Below, in pieces: positions 18,745 through 27,198 of a stretch of DNA of 64,000 nt; the stretch's first letter is position 1; every line of letters begins with the position of its first letter. The translations under genes and the position numbers were made by a program. Source of the DNA: Bradyrhizobium sp. 138 (GTDB taxonomy: Bacteria; Pseudomonadota; Alphaproteobacteria; Rhizobiales; Xanthobacteraceae); contig NZ_JADPKT010000016.1 of NCBI RefSeq assembly GCF_023074075.1, forward strand, positions 62,001 through 126,000, given 5' to 3'. The notes under the pieces were generated by a model that did not search any database, was not told the origin of the DNA, and was given only the letters and a program-made list of their open reading frames with translations.

Positions 18745-19908
18745 TCAATCCAGCGTGCGGCGGAAGCGCGTCACGGCGATGGTCATGGCGAGCAGCATCA
18801 GGGCTACCAGCGCCAGCGTGTCGAAGCGCAAATTCTGCATGGTTGCGCCCTTGAGCATGATGGCGCGGACGATGCGCAGATAATGCGTCAGCGGCAGGCC
18901 TTCGCCGAGATATTGCGCCCAGGCCGGCATGCCCGCGAACGGGAACATGAAGCCGGACAGCAGAATGCTCGGCAAAAAGAACATCATCGACATCTGCATG
19001 GCCTGGAGCTGGTTCTGCACCAGGGTCGAGATGGTGTAGCCGATCGCCAGATTGGTGGTGATGAACAGCGTCGAGAGCAGCGCCAACAGGAACAGATTTC
19101 CGATCAGGGGCACGCCGAACAGGCCGACGCCGATGCTAATGATGAGGAACGCCTGCACGAAGCCGACCAGGACGTAGGGTACGATCTTGCCGAACATCAC
19201 CTCGACCGGCCTGATCGGCATCGACAGCAGGCTCTCCATGGTGCCGCGCTCGACCTCCCGCGTCACCGACAGCGCGGTGAAGATCAGCATGGTCATGGTG
19301 AGGATGGTGCCAACGAGGCCCGGCACGATGTTGAGGCTGGAGCTAGCTGCCGGATTGTAGCGGGCATGGGCGCGGATCTCGAACGGCATCTCCGGGGGAT
19401 CGCCGATGTAGAGATCGTGCTTGAGCGCGGTCTGCACGACCATGCCGAGGGAACCGATCGCCGCGCTCGCCGCCACCGGATCGGTCGCATCGGCCGCCAC
19501 CAGCAGCGCGGGCCTGTCGCCGCGCCGCACCGCACGCTCGAAGCCGCGCGGGATCTCGACGCCGAACAGCACCTTGCCGGACTTCAAGAGGTTGTCGAAA
19601 TCATCGACATCGTGCACCTCGTAGAGGAAACGGAAATAGGCGGTGTTCTCGAGAGCTTTCAAAATCGAGCGGGCGAGATCGGAGTCCTCCTGGAGCAGCA
19701 CCGCGCTTGGCAGACGATGCGGCGTGGTATTGATGGCATAGCCGAACAGCATGAGCTGCATCACCGGCAGCATGATGATCATCGCAAAGGACACGCGATC
19801 GCGCCTGAGCTGGATGAACTCCTTGACCAGCATCGCATAAGAGCGCCGCAGGAAGCCGAAGCGTTCCCGGATTTCGCGGCGTGGTGCGGGATGATCCACT
19901 GCACTCAT
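18745..19908 (-). CDS. ABC-2 type transporter permease
   Basis: A 387-residue permease with one TM near the N-terminus (about 40-58), a large periplasmic loop and five TM helices in the C-terminal half. The motif SVTREVERGTMESLLSMPIR is typical of the YhhJ/YbhS group. It exports a substrate, probably a drug or lipid-like compound, with the ATPase and membrane fusion protein encoded upstream. The start overlaps the ATPase stop by 4 bases (ATGA at 19905-19908). As a single permease gene it probably works as a homodimer. Confidence 0.9.
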   Translation of the reverse strand: MSAVDHPAPRREIRERFGFLRRSYAMLVKEFIQLRRDRVSFAMIIMLPVMQLMLFGYAINTTPHRLPSAVLLQEDSDLARSILKALENTAYFRFLYEVHDVDDFDNLLKSGKVLFGVEIPRGFERAVRRGDRPALLVAADATDPVAASAAIGSLGMVVQTALKHDLYIGDPPEMPFEIRAHARYNPAASSSLNIVPGLVGTILTMTMLIFTALSVTREVERGTMESLLSMPIRPVEVMFGKIVPYVLVGFVQAFLIISIGVGLFGVPLIGNLFLLALLSTLFITTNLAIGYTISTLVQNQLQAMQMSMMFFLPSILLSGFMFPFAGMPAWAQYLGEGLPLTHYLRIVRAIMLKGATMQNLRFDTLALVALMLLAMTIAVTRFRRTLD

Positions 19909-20837
19909 TGGAAATTGTCCTTGGAGCGCCCCATCAGCTCGATGAACACGTCCTCCAGCGATGGCGACGACTTCTGCCAATGCAGGCCACTTTTCTCACG
20001 CCACGGCCCGATGCTGGCTTCGAGTGCCGCGACATCGCGGCCGGAAACGTGCAGCGAAGTGCCGAACGGCGCCACCATGTCGATCCCCGGCTTACCGGTC
20101 AGCTCGGCCGCGAGGCCGTTGAGGTCCTCGCCCGTCACGGTGTAGGTCGTCAGCGCGGATTTCGCGATCACCTCCTCCACCGTACCGTGCGTCAGCAGAT
20201 GGCCGTAGGCGATGTAGGCGATCTCGTGGCAGCGTTCGGCTTCGTCCATGTAATGAGTCGAGACCAGCACGGTGAGGCCCTCGGCGGCGAGCGCGTGGAT
20301 TTCGTTCCAGAAATCGCGCCGCGCCTTGGGATCGACGCCGGCGGTCGGCTCGTCCAGCAGCAGCAATTGCGGATTGGGCAGCGTGCAGGCGCCGAGCGCC
20401 AACCGCTGTTTCCAACCGCCGGAGAGCTCGCCCGCAAGCTGCTCCTCGCGCCCGGAGAGTCCGAGCCGCTTGATCATGTCGCGCGCGGCACCTCGCGCGT
20501 CGGTGAGGCCATAGAGCCGCGCCACGAATTCGAGGTTCTCGCGCACCGAGAGATCCTGGTACAGGCTGAAGCGCTGGGTCATGTAGCCGACCTGGCGCTT
20601 GATCTTCTCGGCATCGCGGCGGATGTCGTAGCCGAGGCAGGTGCCCTCGCCGCTGTCCGGCGTGAGCAGCCCGCAGAGGATGCGGATCGTCGTGGTCTTG
20701 CCCGAGCCGTTCGGCCCGAGGAAGCCATAGATCGAGCCGCGCTTCACCTGCATCGACAGATCGTGCACGACCTCGCGGCCCCCGAACGACTTGGTCAGGC
20801 CCTTGACGTCGATCGCGATGCCGTTGCCGCCGTTCAT
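19905..20837 (-). CDS. ABC-2 exporter ATP-binding protein
   Basis: A 310-residue ATPase. Walker A GPNGSGKTT is at 41-49, then the Q-loop YMTQRFSLY, the signature ELSGGWKQR, Walker B LLLLDEPTAGVD and the H-loop STHYMDEAERC. It drives the ABC-2 permease encoded just downstream, and its start overlaps the stop of the membrane fusion gene by 4 bases. The C-terminal 80 residues form the DUF4162-like extension common in drug/lipid exporters. Confidence 0.92.
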   Translation of the reverse strand: MNGGNGIAIDVKGLTKSFGGREVVHDLSMQVKRGSIYGFLGPNGSGKTTTIRILCGLLTPDSGEGTCLGYDIRRDAEKIKRQVGYMTQRFSLYQDLSVRENLEFVARLYGLTDARGAARDMIKRLGLSGREEQLAGELSGGWKQRLALGACTLPNPQLLLLDEPTAGVDPKARRDFWNEIHALAAEGLTVLVSTHYMDEAERCHEIAYIAYGHLLTHGTVEEVIAKSALTTYTVTGEDLNGLAAELTGKPGIDMVAPFGTSLHVSGRDVAALEASIGPWREKSGLHWQKSSPSLEDVFIELMGRSKDNFQ

Positions 20838-21622
20838 CGCTTGTCCGCCACCGGGGTTTTGGGATTGAGATAGACGTCGATCGGCTGTCCGACCCGCAAG
20901 GCATCAGGGCGAGATGGCCGTGCCTGGATCAGATAAACCAGCTTGTTGCGCTCATCGAGGCTGTAGATGACGGGCGGGGTGTATTCCGCCGCGGTCGCGA
21001 TGAAATAGATCTTTGCGGTGAGGTCGGCCGCGCAATTGTCGCAAGAGATGCGCACCGTATCGCCGATCGCGAGCTTCGGCAGCGCGGCCTCCGGCACGAA
21101 AAAGCGCAGCTTCATGTTGCCGGGCGGCATGATCGACAGCACCGGCCGCTGCGCCGCCACCATCTCGCCCTCGCGGAAATAGATTTGCTGAATGGTGCCG
21201 GCAACAGGCGCAAAGCCCTTGCGCCGCGCCATCCGCGTCTCCGACGTCGCCACCCGCGCCTCCGCGACGCGCAAGGATGACACGGCGGAATCGAGATTGG
21301 CCTGCGTGCCCGAGCCGGTCTTGTTCAGCGAGGCTGCCCGGTCATAGGTCTGCTGTGCGTTGGCGAGCGTCGCCTTGTTCTGGTTGAGATCGGCAAGCTG
21401 GAGATCGTCGTCGACGGAATAGAGGTGATCGCCGACCTTGACCTCCTCGCCTTCGCGGACATTGAGCTTCGTCACCCGGCCGGCTTCGTCGGGGCTGACG
21501 AAGATCATGTCGGCCTCGACCCAGCCCTGGAAGCCGGGATCGCGCTTCTCGTTGCAGCCGGCAAGGCCAATTGCGAGCGCGACGACCAATGCCAATCCAA
21601 GAATTGCTTGCGACGACCTCAT
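20834..21622 (-). CDS. HlyD-type membrane fusion lipoprotein
   Basis: A 262-residue membrane fusion protein. A lipoprotein signal has the lipobox LAGC with Cys23, so it is lipid-anchored and periplasmic. Biotinyl-lipoyl-like halves flank an alpha-hairpin at about 75-135 (NQNKATLANAQQTYDR), followed by the beta-barrel region LRFFVPEAALPKLAIGD. It links the ABC-2 exporter to an outer-membrane channel. The start at 21622 overlaps the tetR stop by 4 bases. A much longer frame runs upstream through tetR in another reading frame and is not real. Confidence 0.88.
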   Translation of the reverse strand: MRSSQAILGLALVVALAIGLAGCNEKRDPGFQGWVEADMIFVSPDEAGRVTKLNVREGEEVKVGDHLYSVDDDLQLADLNQNKATLANAQQTYDRAASLNKTGSGTQANLDSAVSSLRVAEARVATSETRMARRKGFAPVAGTIQQIYFREGEMVAAQRPVLSIMPPGNMKLRFFVPEAALPKLAIGDTVRISCDNCAADLTAKIYFIATAAEYTPPVIYSLDERNKLVYLIQARPSRPDALRVGQPIDVYLNPKTPVADKR

Positions 21623-22305
21623 GTCGTCCTCCGTTCGCCAAAAATCAGATCGAGATGGACGCGCAGCATCTCCTGCGCGTCGAGCGGCGCATGCCGCGCA
21701 AACAGGCTCTGCCAGATCACCGCGATCATCGCCGGCGCAACCAGGATCTGCGGATAGCGCGCGAGGTCCTTCTGGCGGATCTCGCCGCGGGCGATGCCGA
21801 GCTCGATCAGCCCGCGCATGGCGGCGATGCCGCGCGAGACGACCTCGCGGTAGTAGAAGTCGGCGACGGCTGGAAAGCGCGGCCCCTCCGCCACGATCAG
21901 GCGCACCAGATCGCCGCGCCTGGTGCCGATGACCTCTCTTAAAAAATTGCTGGCAAAGGTCTCGACGAGATCGCGCACCGAGCCCGTCGGCGGCGGCAGC
22001 GCGGTCAACCGCGCCACGACCGGCACGATCACGATGCGCACCAGCTCCTCGAACATCGATTCCTTGTCCTTGAAGTGCAGATAAATCGTCCCCTTGGCCA
22101 CGCCGGCGCGTTTGGCAATGTCGTCGAGCCGCGTCGCGGCAAAGCCGCGCGCGATGAACTCCTCCATCGCTGCTTCCACGATCGCCGCTCGCCGCTCCGC
22201 CGCCCGCGTGGCGCGGTTCGAGGCAGGCGCCTCTCCGCGGGCTGCGGACGCATCCGCCTCGCTCTCTGCGGACGGCTTGATGAGTTTGGTCGGTCTTCTC
22301 GGCAT
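21619..22305 (-). CDS. TetR/AcrR family repressor of the efflux operon
   Basis: A 228-residue regulator with an Arg/Ala-rich N-terminal tail. The TetR HTH lies at about 38-85 (FAATRLDDIAKRAGVAKGTIYLHF) and the C-terminal ligand domain is of the TetR_C type. It is the first gene of the operon tetR-mfp-ATPase-permease-cyclase. A perfect 20-bp palindrome 10 bases upstream of its start is the likely operator, giving autoregulation of the whole operon. The gene order resembles the ybiH-ybhGFSR type drug exporter locus of enterobacteria. Confidence 0.9.
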   Translation of the reverse strand: MPRRPTKLIKPSAESEADASAARGEAPASNRATRAAERRAAIVEAAMEEFIARGFAATRLDDIAKRAGVAKGTIYLHFKDKESMFEELVRIVIVPVVARLTALPPPTGSVRDLVETFASNFLREVIGTRRGDLVRLIVAEGPRFPAVADFYYREVVSRGIAAMRGLIELGIARGEIRQKDLARYPQILVAPAMIAVIWQSLFARHAPLDAQEMLRVHLDLIFGERRTT

Positions 22306-22314
22306 GCAAATAAT

Positions 22315-22334
22315 ATGACTGACTAGTCAGTCAT
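22315..22334. promoter_or_regulatory. 20-bp perfect palindrome, TetR operator
   Basis: ATGACTGACTAGTCAGTCAT is its own reverse complement. It lies 10 bases upstream of the tetR start in the divergent region. The TGACTGACTAGTCAGTCA core is of the type bound by TetR/AcrR dimers. Confidence 0.85.
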
Positions 22335-22372
22335 CGTCAAGGCGACCGTAGCGTTCACACAGACCCGAATAA

Positions 22373-22406
22373 ATTAGCCTTGACTAATGCATTAGCATTG
22401 GCTAAT
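22373..22406. promoter_or_regulatory. Nested inverted repeats, probable ArsR operator
   Basis: Outer arms ATTAGCC (22373-22379) and GGCTAAT (22400-22406) enclose a perfect 12-bp palindrome CTAATGCATTAG (22384-22395). The element ends 8 bases before the arsR start, so a bound repressor would block the promoter. Confidence 0.75.
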
Positions 22407-22414
22407 CGAATGAC

Positions 22415-22750
22415 ATGATCGACGCCGCCCCAAATCCCATCACCACCGTGATGCGCGCCCTCGCAGACCCCACCCGGCGCGCCGTGTTCGAGCGCGTCTT
22501 CGAGAGCAAGGAGATCAGCGTCGCCGAGCTCACCCGCGGCAGCGGCGTGACCCAGGGCGCGATCTCGCAGCACTTAAAATCCCTCAAGCAGGCCGGCCTC
22601 GTCGCCGAACGTGCAGAGGGCCGCAACGTCTACTACCGCGCCGCGCCGCAAGGTCTCGAGCCCCTGGTCACCTGGATGGACCATTACGGCGTGTTCTGGC
22701 GCGAGCGCTTCCAGAATCTGCGTGACCTCTTGAAGGAGATCGATCCGTGA
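22415..22750 (+). CDS. ArsR/SmtB family repressor
   Basis: A 111-residue winged-helix regulator (MRALADPTRRAVFERV, then VAELTRGSGVTQGAISQHLKS as the recognition region). It lacks the paired Cys of metal-sensing ArsR members, so it belongs to the metal-independent group often paired with SRPBCC proteins. Its stop overlaps the GTG start of the next gene (GTGA), so they are translationally coupled. A nested palindrome just upstream suggests autoregulation. Confidence 0.92.
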   Translation: MIDAAPNPITTVMRALADPTRRAVFERVFESKEISVAELTRGSGVTQGAISQHLKSLKQAGLVAERAEGRNVYYRAAPQGLEPLVTWMDHYGVFWRERFQNLRDLLKEIDP

Positions 22751-23208
22751 ATGCCGCTGCTTTGAACATCGAGACAAAGGACATCGTCCTTGACGAGGTG
22801 CTTCCTCATGCGCCGGAGACAATCTGGAAGGCGCTGACCAGCGCCCAGTTGATCGCGCGCTGGCTGATGAAGCCGACCGGCTTCGAGGCCGTCGAAGGCA
22901 AGGCCTTCACGTTCCAGACCACACCGGGCGGTTCCTGGGATGGCGTGATTCATTGCCGGGTTCTGGAGGTCGTGGCTTTCAGCCGCCTCGTCTACGCCTG
23001 GAAGGGTGGCGACGAGCGCAACACCGGTTACGGCGCGCCGCTCGACACGGTCGTGACCTGGTCCCTCACCCCGGTCGAAGCCGGCACGCGAATCCGCCTG
23101 GTCCATGCGGGCTTCGTCCTGCCCAGGAACGAGTCGGCCTACAGCGTGATGAGCGGCGGCTGGAAGAAGGTCGTCAGACAGCTCGACGAGATCAGCGGCG
23201 AGCAGTGA
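22747..23208 (+). CDS. SRPBCC (AHSA1-like) domain protein
   Basis: A 153-residue cytoplasmic protein of the AHSA1/START-like fold (PHAPETIWKALTSAQLIARWLM near residue 20, and a C-terminal GGWKKVVRQLDEI helix). It starts at a GTG overlapping the arsR stop. ArsR-SRPBCC pairs are common in proteobacteria, but the ligand is unknown. It is followed at 13 bases by a GFA-domain gene. Confidence 0.88.
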   Translation: MNAAALNIETKDIVLDEVLPHAPETIWKALTSAQLIARWLMKPTGFEAVEGKAFTFQTTPGGSWDGVIHCRVLEVVAFSRLVYAWKGGDERNTGYGAPLDTVVTWSLTPVEAGTRIRLVHAGFVLPRNESAYSVMSGGWKKVVRQLDEISGEQ

Positions 23209-23221
23209 GGAGATATCGCAA

Positions 23222-23635
23222 ATGGATAAGCCCTATACCGGCGGCTGCGCCTGCGGCGCGATCCGCTATTCGATCGTCGGCGAGCCCCTGTTCAGCAATC
23301 ACTGCCAGTGCCGGGACTGCCAACGCGAAAGCGGCAGTGCGCATGGCTCCTACGCGACGTTCGCGCGTGCCGGCGTCACCCTCACCGGCGAGGCGAAGCA
23401 TTGGGACATGGTCGCCGACAGCGGCAATGTGAAGACGCGCGGCTTTTGCACACAATGCGGCGTACCTGTGTACATGACCTTCAAAGCGCAGCCCGACGTC
23501 TTCACCATCCGCGCTGCGAGCCTCGACGAGCCCGCCCGCTACAAGCCGCAGGCGGTCACTTTCGCCGCGCGCGGTCATGACTGGGATCGTCTCGATCCCG
23601 GCCTGGTGAAATTCGAAGGCATGCCGACGGGGTGA
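23222..23635 (+). CDS. GFA (glutathione-dependent formaldehyde-activating) domain protein
   Basis: A 137-residue zinc-binding protein. The GFA cysteine pattern is complete: GGCACGAIRY at the N-terminus, HCQCRDCQR near residue 30 and FCTQCGVPVY near residue 76. The family includes Gfa and CENP-V-like proteins; catalytic activity has been questioned for many members. It is the third gene of the arsR operon, and a GGAG site precedes the ATG. Confidence 0.88.
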   Translation: MDKPYTGGCACGAIRYSIVGEPLFSNHCQCRDCQRESGSAHGSYATFARAGVTLTGEAKHWDMVADSGNVKTRGFCTQCGVPVYMTFKAQPDVFTIRAASLDEPARYKPQAVTFAARGHDWDRLDPGLVKFEGMPTG

Positions 23636-23665
23636 GGCGACTGGCAGCCACCCGCGAGATGCGCT

Positions 23666-23783
23666 CCCTCTCCCGCCTGCGGGAGAGGGTTGGGCGAGGG
23701 TGGCTCCGCAGCGGGACCATCCCCAAGAGGAGAAAGCCCTCACCCGGCGCTACGTGCCGACTTCTCCCGCAAGCGGGACAGGT
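23666..23783. repeat. Dispersed palindromic element (CCCTCTCCCGC type)
   Basis: A perfect 11-bp stem CCCTCTCCCGC / GCGGGAGAGGG (23666-23689) is followed about 75 bases later by a second hairpin TCCCGC-AA-GCGGGA (23764-23779) in related sequence. Both are parts of a short repeat that I recall as frequent in Bradyrhizobium-type genomes. It lies between two convergent genes and may also act as a terminator. Confidence 0.7.
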
Positions 23784-23822
23784 GGAGCAAGCCGCACGGG
23801 CGGCGGCTCGCCCACTTCCTCC

Positions 23823-24233
23823 TCAGCTGTGAAACTTCAGCCCGTCGATGACCTTGTCGATCAATTTGCGCTCGGCGCGCATGGCGATGCCGACGAGATT
23901 GAGATCGTTGCGCGGCACCGCCCTCACCGCCGCGCGATTGGCGGCATCGTGCGTGGTGCTGAACATGTCCTCGGTATAGACCGCCGGCTTGACGTTGCGC
24001 GCCAGCGCACGGTCCAGCGCGCGCGACAACGCCGGACCGTCGGCGCCATAGATCAGGATCGGCTGGCCGATCAGCGCATGATATGTCGTGCCTGAGGCGT
24101 CCTCATAGGCTTCGCCGATGCATTCGGGAAAGGCCGCGGCGATGCCGCTGGTGAGGAAGGAGGCGACGTTGAGCTTCTGCCAGGCCTGAAGATCGGTGCG
24201 GATCACCACCGCGATCTTGGTGTCGAACTGCAT
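23823..24233 (-). CDS. DUF2000 family protein
   Basis: A 136-residue cytoplasmic protein matching DUF2000: KIAVVIRTDLQAWQKLNVASFLTSG at the N-terminus (quoted regions are residues 6-29, with key WQKLN), then IGQPILIYGAD, AVYTEDMF and the C-terminal DKVIDGLKFH. The fold is peptidyl-tRNA hydrolase-like and the function unknown. It is convergent with the GFA gene. Confidence 0.82.
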   Translation of the reverse strand: MQFDTKIAVVIRTDLQAWQKLNVASFLTSGIAAAFPECIGEAYEDASGTTYHALIGQPILIYGADGPALSRALDRALARNVKPAVYTEDMFSTTHDAANRAAVRAVPRNDLNLVGIAMRAERKLIDKVIDGLKFHS

Positions 24234-24299
24234 GCAATTCCTCGAATGTCATTCCTGAAGGAGATGCTACGCATCGCCGCGGACTGACAGCAAGAGGAA

Positions 24300-24689
24300 T
24301 TAGCCTTTCGCGTCGCAGGCCCAGGCGCGGATCACGCATTCCTTGCCACCGTATTTGTAGCATTCGCGCGTGGCGGCATTGAGGGAAGCCGAGATCTTCG
24401 GCTTGACGGCATAGCCATAGGCACCGCAGGGATTGGCGAGATCGACCGACATGGCCGCGCAGGCGCGCTTCATCGTCACCGTCGTGCAATCGCCCTTGCA
24501 TTGCTTTTGTGCCGCGGCACGCGCCTCATGCTCGGCGACGTAGTCAAAAGCCTGGCCATAGGCGCCGCATTTGCCGACCGCGATGGCACCGGCGGCGTGG
24601 GCTTCGGTGATGTAGCGAGCGCCCGTGACGGCAACTGACAAGACAAAGCAAAACATCGCGCAACGGCGCGCGACGATATTCGAAGCCAT
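24300..24689 (-). CDS. Secreted DUF4189-like protein
   Basis: A 129-residue protein with a signal peptide (hydrophobic FCFVLSVAVTGA, cleavage near AHAAG) and a Cys-rich mature part of two related halves, CGAYGQAFDY and CGAYGYAVKP. Six or more Cys residues suggest disulfides. This matches DUF4189 proteins, which are periplasmic or extracellular and of unknown role. The start at 24689 has a strong GGGAGGGG site; a 43-residue longer form would lack a signal peptide at its N-terminus and is rejected. Confidence 0.75.
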   Translation of the reverse strand: MASNIVARRCAMFCFVLSVAVTGARYITEAHAAGAIAVGKCGAYGQAFDYVAEHEARAAAQKQCKGDCTTVTMKRACAAMSVDLANPCGAYGYAVKPKISASLNAATRECYKYGGKECVIRAWACDAKG

Positions 24690-24789
24690 GGAAAAACCCC
24701 TCCCCCCAAGGCAGGTGGAGGCGACTGTAAGCGCCGGTCGTTTCCAGATGGTGAACGGGTGGTTGAAATTGAGCCCAACGGGAGGTGCC

Positions 24790-24878
24790 GTAGGGTGGAT
24801 TAGCGAAGCGTAATCCACCTCTTTTGTTTCCGCGGAGAAACACAGCGGTGGATTACGCCTTCGGCTAATCCACCCTAC
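24790..24878. repeat. Nested inverted-repeat element (GTAGGGTGGATTAGC type)
   Basis: Outer arms GTAGGGTGGATTAGC (24790-24804) and GCTAATCCACCCTAC (24864-24878) are perfect 15-bp complements. Inside each half, GCGTAATCCACC and GGTGGATTACGC are also complementary. The 89-bp unit can form a long cruciform and looks like a MITE- or REP-type dispersed repeat. It sits between the DUF4189 gene and the end of the molybdenum cluster. Confidence 0.85.
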
Positions 24879-24893
24879 GCAGCTACGGCGCCT

Positions 24894-26498
24894 TCATCCC
24901 CGCCTTGCCGCTTCCAGCGCCTGCGGCGTGTCGATGTCGAGGAAGGCGCTGTCACCGTCCACGGGCACCTCGGCCACAGCCTCGGTGTGCTTGGCGATCA
25001 AGTGACGCGCGCCGATATCACCGTCGAGCGTCATCAACTCGTTGAAGAAGCGGCGCGACCACAGCACGGGATTGCCGCGGCGGCCTTCGCTGACGGGGAC
25101 GACGATGAGGTTGCCGCGGTCCGGCGCAAAGCCGTCGATGAGGCGGTCGATCAGCCCGGCATCGATCAGCGGCATGTCGCCGAGACAGACCAGGGCACCG
25201 TCGCAGGCCTCCGGCACGGCGGCGATGCCTGATTTGACCGAGCTTGCGATGCCGCCGGCAAAATCGGGATTGCGGACGAACTTCACCGTCAGGCCTTGCA
25301 GGGCCTGCTCAACCAGCTCGGCCTGATGGCCGGTGACGACGATCACCTCGGACGCCTTCGAGGCCAGCGCCTGCTCGGCGGCGAGGCGCACCAGCTTCTT
25401 GCCATCGAGCTCGGCCAGCAGCTTGTTCGGCCCGCCCATCCGGGTCGAGCGTCCCGCTGCCAGCACGATGGCGGCGACCTCTCTATTGCCTTCGGTCTCG
25501 GGTTTTGCGCGCGGCTGGGGCCGCGTGACGATCTCCATCAGGAGGCCGCCGACGCCCAGGCCCATCAGCTCGGCGCGCGTCACCTTGATGCCGGCGAGGA
25601 GCCGCATCAGCACCCAGTCAAAACCGTTCTCGACCGGCGAGCGCGCGCAGCCCGGGGCTCCCAGCACCGGCACATTGCCGGCACGGGCAATCAGCAGCAG
25701 ATTGCCGGGATCAACCGGCATGCCGAAATGCTCGATCTCGCCGCCGATGCCGGTGACGGCTGCCGGGATCACGTCGCGGCGATCGGCAATCGCAGACGCC
25801 CCGAACACGATGACGAGCTCGGCCCCTAACGCGAGCAATTCCTTGATCGCCGCCGACAGCGCCTGCTCCTCATGAGGAACACGCCGCTCGGCGATGATGC
25901 TGGCGCCGGCCGGCGCAAGCCGCTCGGCGGTGACGCGCAGCGTCTTGTCGATCACCTTGGACGACAGCCCCGGCAGCAGCGTCGAGACGACGCCGACGCG
26001 CTTGATGACGTAGGGTGCGATTTTGAGCACGTCCCTGCCGGCGGCCGTCACCGCGGCGTCGCGTAAGCTGCCTTCGACGCCGAATGGGATGATCTTGACG
26101 GTGCCGACCATCTCGCCCTCGACCACCGGCTTGTAGGCGGAGAGCGTCGCAAAGGTGATGGCCTCGTCGATATTGTTGATGCGGTCGACCGCGGCGCGGT
26201 CGATCACCAGCACGCCCGGACGCGCGGCGAACAGATTGGCGCGGCCGGTGAAGGCGCGCTCGACATGGATGCCTTCGCCACCGACGGCAAGCGCGATGCT
26301 GGCGGCCGCAACGTCCTCGGAGACGTCGCCCTCCTCCATGCGCACCACGACGATGTCCTTGATGCCGGCGCGCGTGAGCTGCTCGACCTCGGCGAGGCCG
26401 ATCGTCGTGCCCTTCTTCAGCACCAGCGGTCCCTGGCGCAGGGTGTGGACGGTCACCCCGCCGATCGCATCCTCAGGTCTCGCCGGGCCGAACTTCAT
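24894..26498 (-). CDS. Fusion of a MoeA/MoaB-like domain with a MobA/MocA-like nucleotidyltransferase
   Basis: A 534-residue protein. Residues 1-335 resemble molybdopterin-binding (MoeA-like) proteins. From about 342 a MobA-like NTP transferase domain starts at VAAIVLAAGRSTRMGGPNK and continues through VCLGDMPLID and GRRGNPVLWSRRF. Proteins of this type make the CTP- or GTP-derived molybdenum cofactor; the neighbouring xanthine-oxidase-family genes favour molybdopterin cytosine dinucleotide. It overlaps the xdhC C-terminal gene by 4 bases and is the last gene of the cox-like operon. Confidence 0.85.
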   Translation of the reverse strand: MKFGPARPEDAIGGVTVHTLRQGPLVLKKGTTIGLAEVEQLTRAGIKDIVVVRMEEGDVSEDVAAASIALAVGGEGIHVERAFTGRANLFAARPGVLVIDRAAVDRINNIDEAITFATLSAYKPVVEGEMVGTVKIIPFGVEGSLRDAAVTAAGRDVLKIAPYVIKRVGVVSTLLPGLSSKVIDKTLRVTAERLAPAGASIIAERRVPHEEQALSAAIKELLALGAELVIVFGASAIADRRDVIPAAVTGIGGEIEHFGMPVDPGNLLLIARAGNVPVLGAPGCARSPVENGFDWVLMRLLAGIKVTRAELMGLGVGGLLMEIVTRPQPRAKPETEGNREVAAIVLAAGRSTRMGGPNKLLAELDGKKLVRLAAEQALASKASEVIVVTGHQAELVEQALQGLTVKFVRNPDFAGGIASSVKSGIAAVPEACDGALVCLGDMPLIDAGLIDRLIDGFAPDRGNLIVVPVSEGRRGNPVLWSRRFFNELMTLDGDIGARHLIAKHTEAVAEVPVDGDSAFLDIDTPQALEAARRG

Positions 26499-27196
26499 GC
26501 CGCTTCTTCTTTTTCTTTGGGAGGCAGGCGGAGCACAGCCGTGATCTCAGCCATGATCGCCACCGCGATCTCGGACGGAGAGACCGCACCGATCGCAAGC
26601 CCGATGGGCGCGTGGATGCGCGCGATGTCGCTCTCCTTGGCACCCTGCGCCCGCAGCCGGTCGCCGCGCTTGGCGTGCGTCTTCCGCGAGCCGAGCGCGC
26701 CGATATAGAAGCAGTTGCGCTCGAAGGCGTGCAACAACGCGGGATCGTCGATCTTAGGATCGTGCGTCACTGCGACGAAGGCCGTGTAGGCATCGACATT
26801 GAGCGGCGGCAGCGCGGTGTCCGGCCATTCGGCCACCAGCGGTATATCGGGGAAGCGCTCGGGGCTCGCAAATGCCGTGCGCGGATCGACCACGGTGACG
26901 TCGTAGCCGAGCGAGCGCGCCAGCGGCGCCAAGGCCTGGCTGATATGGACCGCGCCGACGATGACGAGCTTTGCGGTCGGTGCGTAGACGTTGAGGAACA
27001 GCTTCTTGCCGCCGGCTTCGACACTGGCGCTCTTGCCCATGCGCAGCTGTTTGTCCAGCTCGGCGCGCAGGGGATCCTTGGCAAAATCCATCGCCTTCAC
27101 GAGGCGCTGCTCACCGCTCTCGGTGTCCGTCACCAGAATCACCGGTCGGCGCGCGGCGCGCTCGGCGTTGAGTTCGTGCAGAATCTCGAGCTTCAC
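26495..27196 (-). CDS. XdhC-like maturation protein, Rossmann part
   Basis: A 233-residue protein corresponding to the C-terminal half of XdhC/CoxF-type factors, which insert or sulfurate the molybdenum cofactor of xanthine-oxidase-family enzymes. A Rossmann-type start KLVIVGAVHISQAL lies near residue 75, followed by DPRTAFASPERF, VAVTHDPKIDDPAL and the family motif ALGSRKTHAKR. The GxGH of canonical XdhC reads GAVH here. It lies 2 bases after the gene for the N-terminal part, so the usual single protein is split in two. Confidence 0.88.
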   Translation of the reverse strand: MKLEILHELNAERAARRPVILVTDTESGEQRLVKAMDFAKDPLRAELDKQLRMGKSASVEAGGKKLFLNVYAPTAKLVIVGAVHISQALAPLARSLGYDVTVVDPRTAFASPERFPDIPLVAEWPDTALPPLNVDAYTAFVAVTHDPKIDDPALLHAFERNCFYIGALGSRKTHAKRGDRLRAQGAKESDIARIHAPIGLAIGAVSPSEIAVAIMAEITAVLRLPPKEKEEAA

Positions 27197-27198
27197 GG

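Noticed and set aside
20834..22309. 491-codon minus-strand frame reading through tetR into the membrane fusion gene
   Set aside because: The first 229 codons are tetR read in the wrong frame. The real gene starts at 21622 with a lipoprotein signal peptide.
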